A stretch of DNA of 7,709 bases from Saprospiraceae bacterium. GTDB taxonomy: Bacteria; Bacteroidota; Bacteroidia; Chitinophagales; Saprospiraceae. Every line of letters starts with the position of its first letter. Position 1 is the first letter of the stretch. The stretch lies in assembly GCA_020630455.1 (NCBI GenBank), contig JAHDBK010000166.1, forward strand, positions 1 through 7,709, given 5' to 3'. Positions 5,895 through 7,709 of the stretch are shown piece by piece. The notes below the pieces were generated by a model. The model did no database searches, was not told the DNA's origin, and saw nothing but the letters and a program-made list of their open reading frames with translations. Both the position numbers and the translations under genes were made by a program.

Positions 5895-6995
5895 ATGAAA
5901 CGTAAAATATTTAAAGGATTATTGATTGGATTAGGGGTTGTCACCTTGCTCATTGCAGGAGCAGTTATCTACCTATCCCAAACATCAACCAGCCAAATTA
6001 CAGATGTAAATGGCAATATTGTCCCAAATAGTATAGCAACATTTGATAAAGTGAAAATAGGTGGTGTAGAACAAACAATCTTAGTAAGAGGTAAAGATAA
6101 AAACAATCCTGTAGTATTGTTTCTTCACGGAGGTCCAGGAGCTCCAGATATGGCTATGATTCGTTACTATAATGAAGCTCTTGAAGACCAATTTACAGTC
6201 GTGAGTTGGGATCAAAGAGGATGTGGTAAATCAAAATTTGAAGATGCATCACTAATGAATATTAATCGTTTTGTAGAAGATGCTCATGAATTAACAGGTT
6301 TATTAAAAGAACGATTTAAACAAAATAAAATCTTACTAGTTGGGCATTCTTGGGGATCTGTTTTAGGACTCAAATTGATAGATCAATATCCAAATGATTA
6401 TTTTGCTTATGTAGGAATAGGACAAGTGGTAAATCTAGCAGCATCTGAAAAAATTAGTTATGACTTTTTAAAAGAAGCAGCAACAAAAGATGAAACACTT
6501 CAAGAAGCTTTAGCAGCTATTCCCGCTCCTGTTAATGGTCGTTATGAAGGCGGAACATCCACTTTACTAAAACAAAGAGAATTACTACTAAAAGCAGGAG
6601 GTGTAATGAAAGCACACAAAGACTATACACCTATGGTAGATGCTTATATGAAAACTAGAGAAGTAGGTCTATTAGAACTATTCGCAATGAACAAACACTT
6701 TAAATTTTCAGTAGATAATCTTTGGGAAGAATTGACAAATATCAATTTTGCTGAAAGCATCAAAAGTGTAAAAGTGCCTACCTATTTTCTAGTAGGAGAG
6801 CAGGATTATATTACCCATAAATCAGTTAGTAAATCCTACTATGAACAGCTCGAAGCTCCTATAAAAGAGTTTATTGAAATTAGTGAATGTGGACACTTTC
6901 CATACATAGAAAAAAACAAGTTATTTCAAAAATACTTGTATGATATAAAAGAAGCACATTTTCCAGAAAGCTTAGTGCAAAACACGGCAATATAA
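5895..6995 (+). CDS. Membrane-anchored alpha/beta hydrolase, proline-iminopeptidase-like (S33-type)
   Basis: The 366-residue product has a basic N-terminus and one hydrophobic helix (about 6-28) with no clear cleavage site. The catalytic domain is therefore probably tethered on the periplasmic face of the inner membrane. It carries the oxyanion-region motif HGGPG (78-82), 'WDQRGCGKS' (105-113), the nucleophile elbow GHSWGS with Ser152, Asp304 in 'GEQDY' and His334 in 'CGHF', so the catalytic triad is complete. HGGPG with DQRGCGKS is typical of the proline iminopeptidase/S33 branch, which also holds esterases and lactonases, so substrate cannot be assigned. A cap region lies at about 180-275. 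It follows the barrel gene by 128 nt, with a hairpin and a palindrome between, so it is probably transcribed separately. A role on an ester or peptide linked to the transport trio is possible but unproven. No Shine-Dalgarno is visible; the ATG follows an A-rich stretch. Confidence 0.9.
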   Translation: MKRKIFKGLLIGLGVVTLLIAGAVIYLSQTSTSQITDVNGNIVPNSIATFDKVKIGGVEQTILVRGKDKNNPVVLFLHGGPGAPDMAMIRYYNEALEDQFTVVSWDQRGCGKSKFEDASLMNINRFVEDAHELTGLLKERFKQNKILLVGHSWGSVLGLKLIDQYPNDYFAYVGIGQVVNLAASEKISYDFLKEAATKDETLQEALAAIPAPVNGRYEGGTSTLLKQRELLLKAGGVMKAHKDYTPMVDAYMKTREVGLLELFAMNKHFKFSVDNLWEELTNINFAESIKSVKVPTYFLVGEQDYITHKSVSKSYYEQLEAPIKEFIEISECGHFPYIEKNKLFQKYLYDIKEAHFPESLVQNTAI

Positions 6996-7141
6996 CAATA
7001 CTTAGTTAGTAGTTGTAAGGCACATATTTTAATAAAAAAGACAAAAAGTAAAATAAAGAAAAGAGATCTTTCTAATGGGAATTCTATTGCCCTAAGTAAA
7101 CTCAATTCATACTATTTATTCATAATAAAAACTTATTAACC

Positions 7142-7709
7142 ATGAGAACATTAATCCTTCTTTTGACATTCGTAGCAATCAATTTTATGATTTCTTGTAC
7201 TGATAGTGTTGGTGAACTTTCAGACTTAGACGAACTAGAAGAACAGATGGCGGAAGCCAACCAAGTAGTGTCTTGGAAAATTGAATTACCAACAGGCACA
7301 AAAATCACAAAATCAGAAAATCAAGTTCATTATCAACTCCCTGAAGGGTATTACTTTGAAGGGATAAATATCCATACAGGTTTAACACATCGCATTACTG
7401 GTGGAAGCATTACTTGTAATTGTACATCAGGAGATGGTTCTTGTAAACCATTTGCAGCAGGGGGTATGACAGGTTGTGCAACTGACTCTAGTAACCCTTG
7501 TACAACTTGTGTAGGTACAACTAAATCTTCAACAAGTGTTGAGGTCGCTGCACAAAATATGAGAGAAGATGAGGGTAATTTTTCTAATTATCAATCTCTA
7601 TACCTTATCAAAGAAGGAACAAGCAAGTGGTCAGGATACCAACATATTGTACCAATCTCAAATGTAGCAGATGTAGAACGTTTAGCAAAGCCTACAGCAG
7701 AAACTTTTG
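7142..7709 (+). CDS. Cysteine-rich lipoprotein, truncated by the window end
   Basis: The frame is open from an ATG at 7142 to the end of the window, giving 189 residues without a stop. A lipoprotein signal spans residues 1-19: a hydrophobic stretch, then 'FMISC' with Cys19 as the lipidated residue. The next part is acidic (Glu25 to Glu34, seven acidic residues in ten). That recalls acidic surface-export signals of some Bacteroidota lipoproteins, but it does not match one exactly. A compact cluster follows with Cys92, 94, 101, 112, 120 and 123 (C-x-C-x6-C-x10-C-x7-C-x2-C) embedded in Gly, Ser and Thr. This suggests three disulfides or a metal site. I do not recognise a named family. It follows the hydrolase by 146 nt of AT-rich sequence with no convincing -7 box. 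The competing reverse-strand frame lacks these features. Confidence 0.75.
   Translation, partial: MRTLILLLTFVAINFMISCTDSVGELSDLDELEEQMAEANQVVSWKIELPTGTKITKSENQVHYQLPEGYYFEGINIHTGLTHRITGGSITCNCTSGDGSCKPFAAGGMTGCATDSSNPCTTCVGTTKSSTSVEVAAQNMREDEGNFSNYQSLYLIKEGTSKWSGYQHIVPISNVADVERLAKPTAETF

Noticed and set aside
7120..7308. Reverse-strand open frame of 62 codons
   Set aside because: It overlaps the start of the lipoprotein gene, where signal peptide and lipobox support the forward frame.
1..7709. CRISPR array, tRNA, rRNA, transposase or integrase
   Set aside because: No regularly spaced direct repeats, no cloverleaf-like sequence and no recombinase motifs were seen on either strand.

Overview
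The window looks like chromosomal DNA from a low-GC member of the Bacteroidota, most probably a marine Cytophagales-type bacterium. The grounds are the strong A/T bias, the lack of Shine-Dalgarno sequences before the genes, two matches to the Bacteroidota -7 promoter box (TAnnTTTG), secreted proteins with an 'AQ'-type signal cleavage site, and an outer-membrane barrel ending in a terminal Phe. The genus is an inference. All six genes found are on the + strand, and those at both ends are cut by the window edge.

Layout: (1) 1-210, the C-terminal end of an unrecognised protein. (2) 386-808, a small hypothetical protein with four clustered cysteines, preceded by a good promoter candidate. (3) 809-1136, a gene-free stretch with a nested inverted repeat and a 20-bp palindrome. 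(4) 1137-5766, the core of the window: an RND/MMPL-type inner-membrane exporter, a LolA-like periplasmic protein of the 'outer membrane lipoprotein-sorting' family, and a DUF1302-like outer-membrane beta-barrel. (5) 5895-6995, a membrane-anchored alpha/beta hydrolase with an intact catalytic triad. (6) 7142-7709, the start of a cysteine-rich lipoprotein.

The central trio supplies one part for each compartment: an inner-membrane pump, a periplasmic carrier with a probable lipid-binding fold, and an outer-membrane barrel. No HlyD-type adaptor or TolC-type channel is present. The arrangement fits a carrier-based trans-envelope route for a hydrophobic or lipid-like molecule rather than a classical tripartite drug pump. 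The substrate cannot be read from the sequence. The downstream hydrolase could act on an acylated or esterified molecule in the same pathway, but only proximity supports that.

The genes of the trio share a strand, but each gap of about 100 nt holds strong hairpins without a proper T-tract. The trio may therefore be several transcription units, or one message shaped by processing or attenuation.
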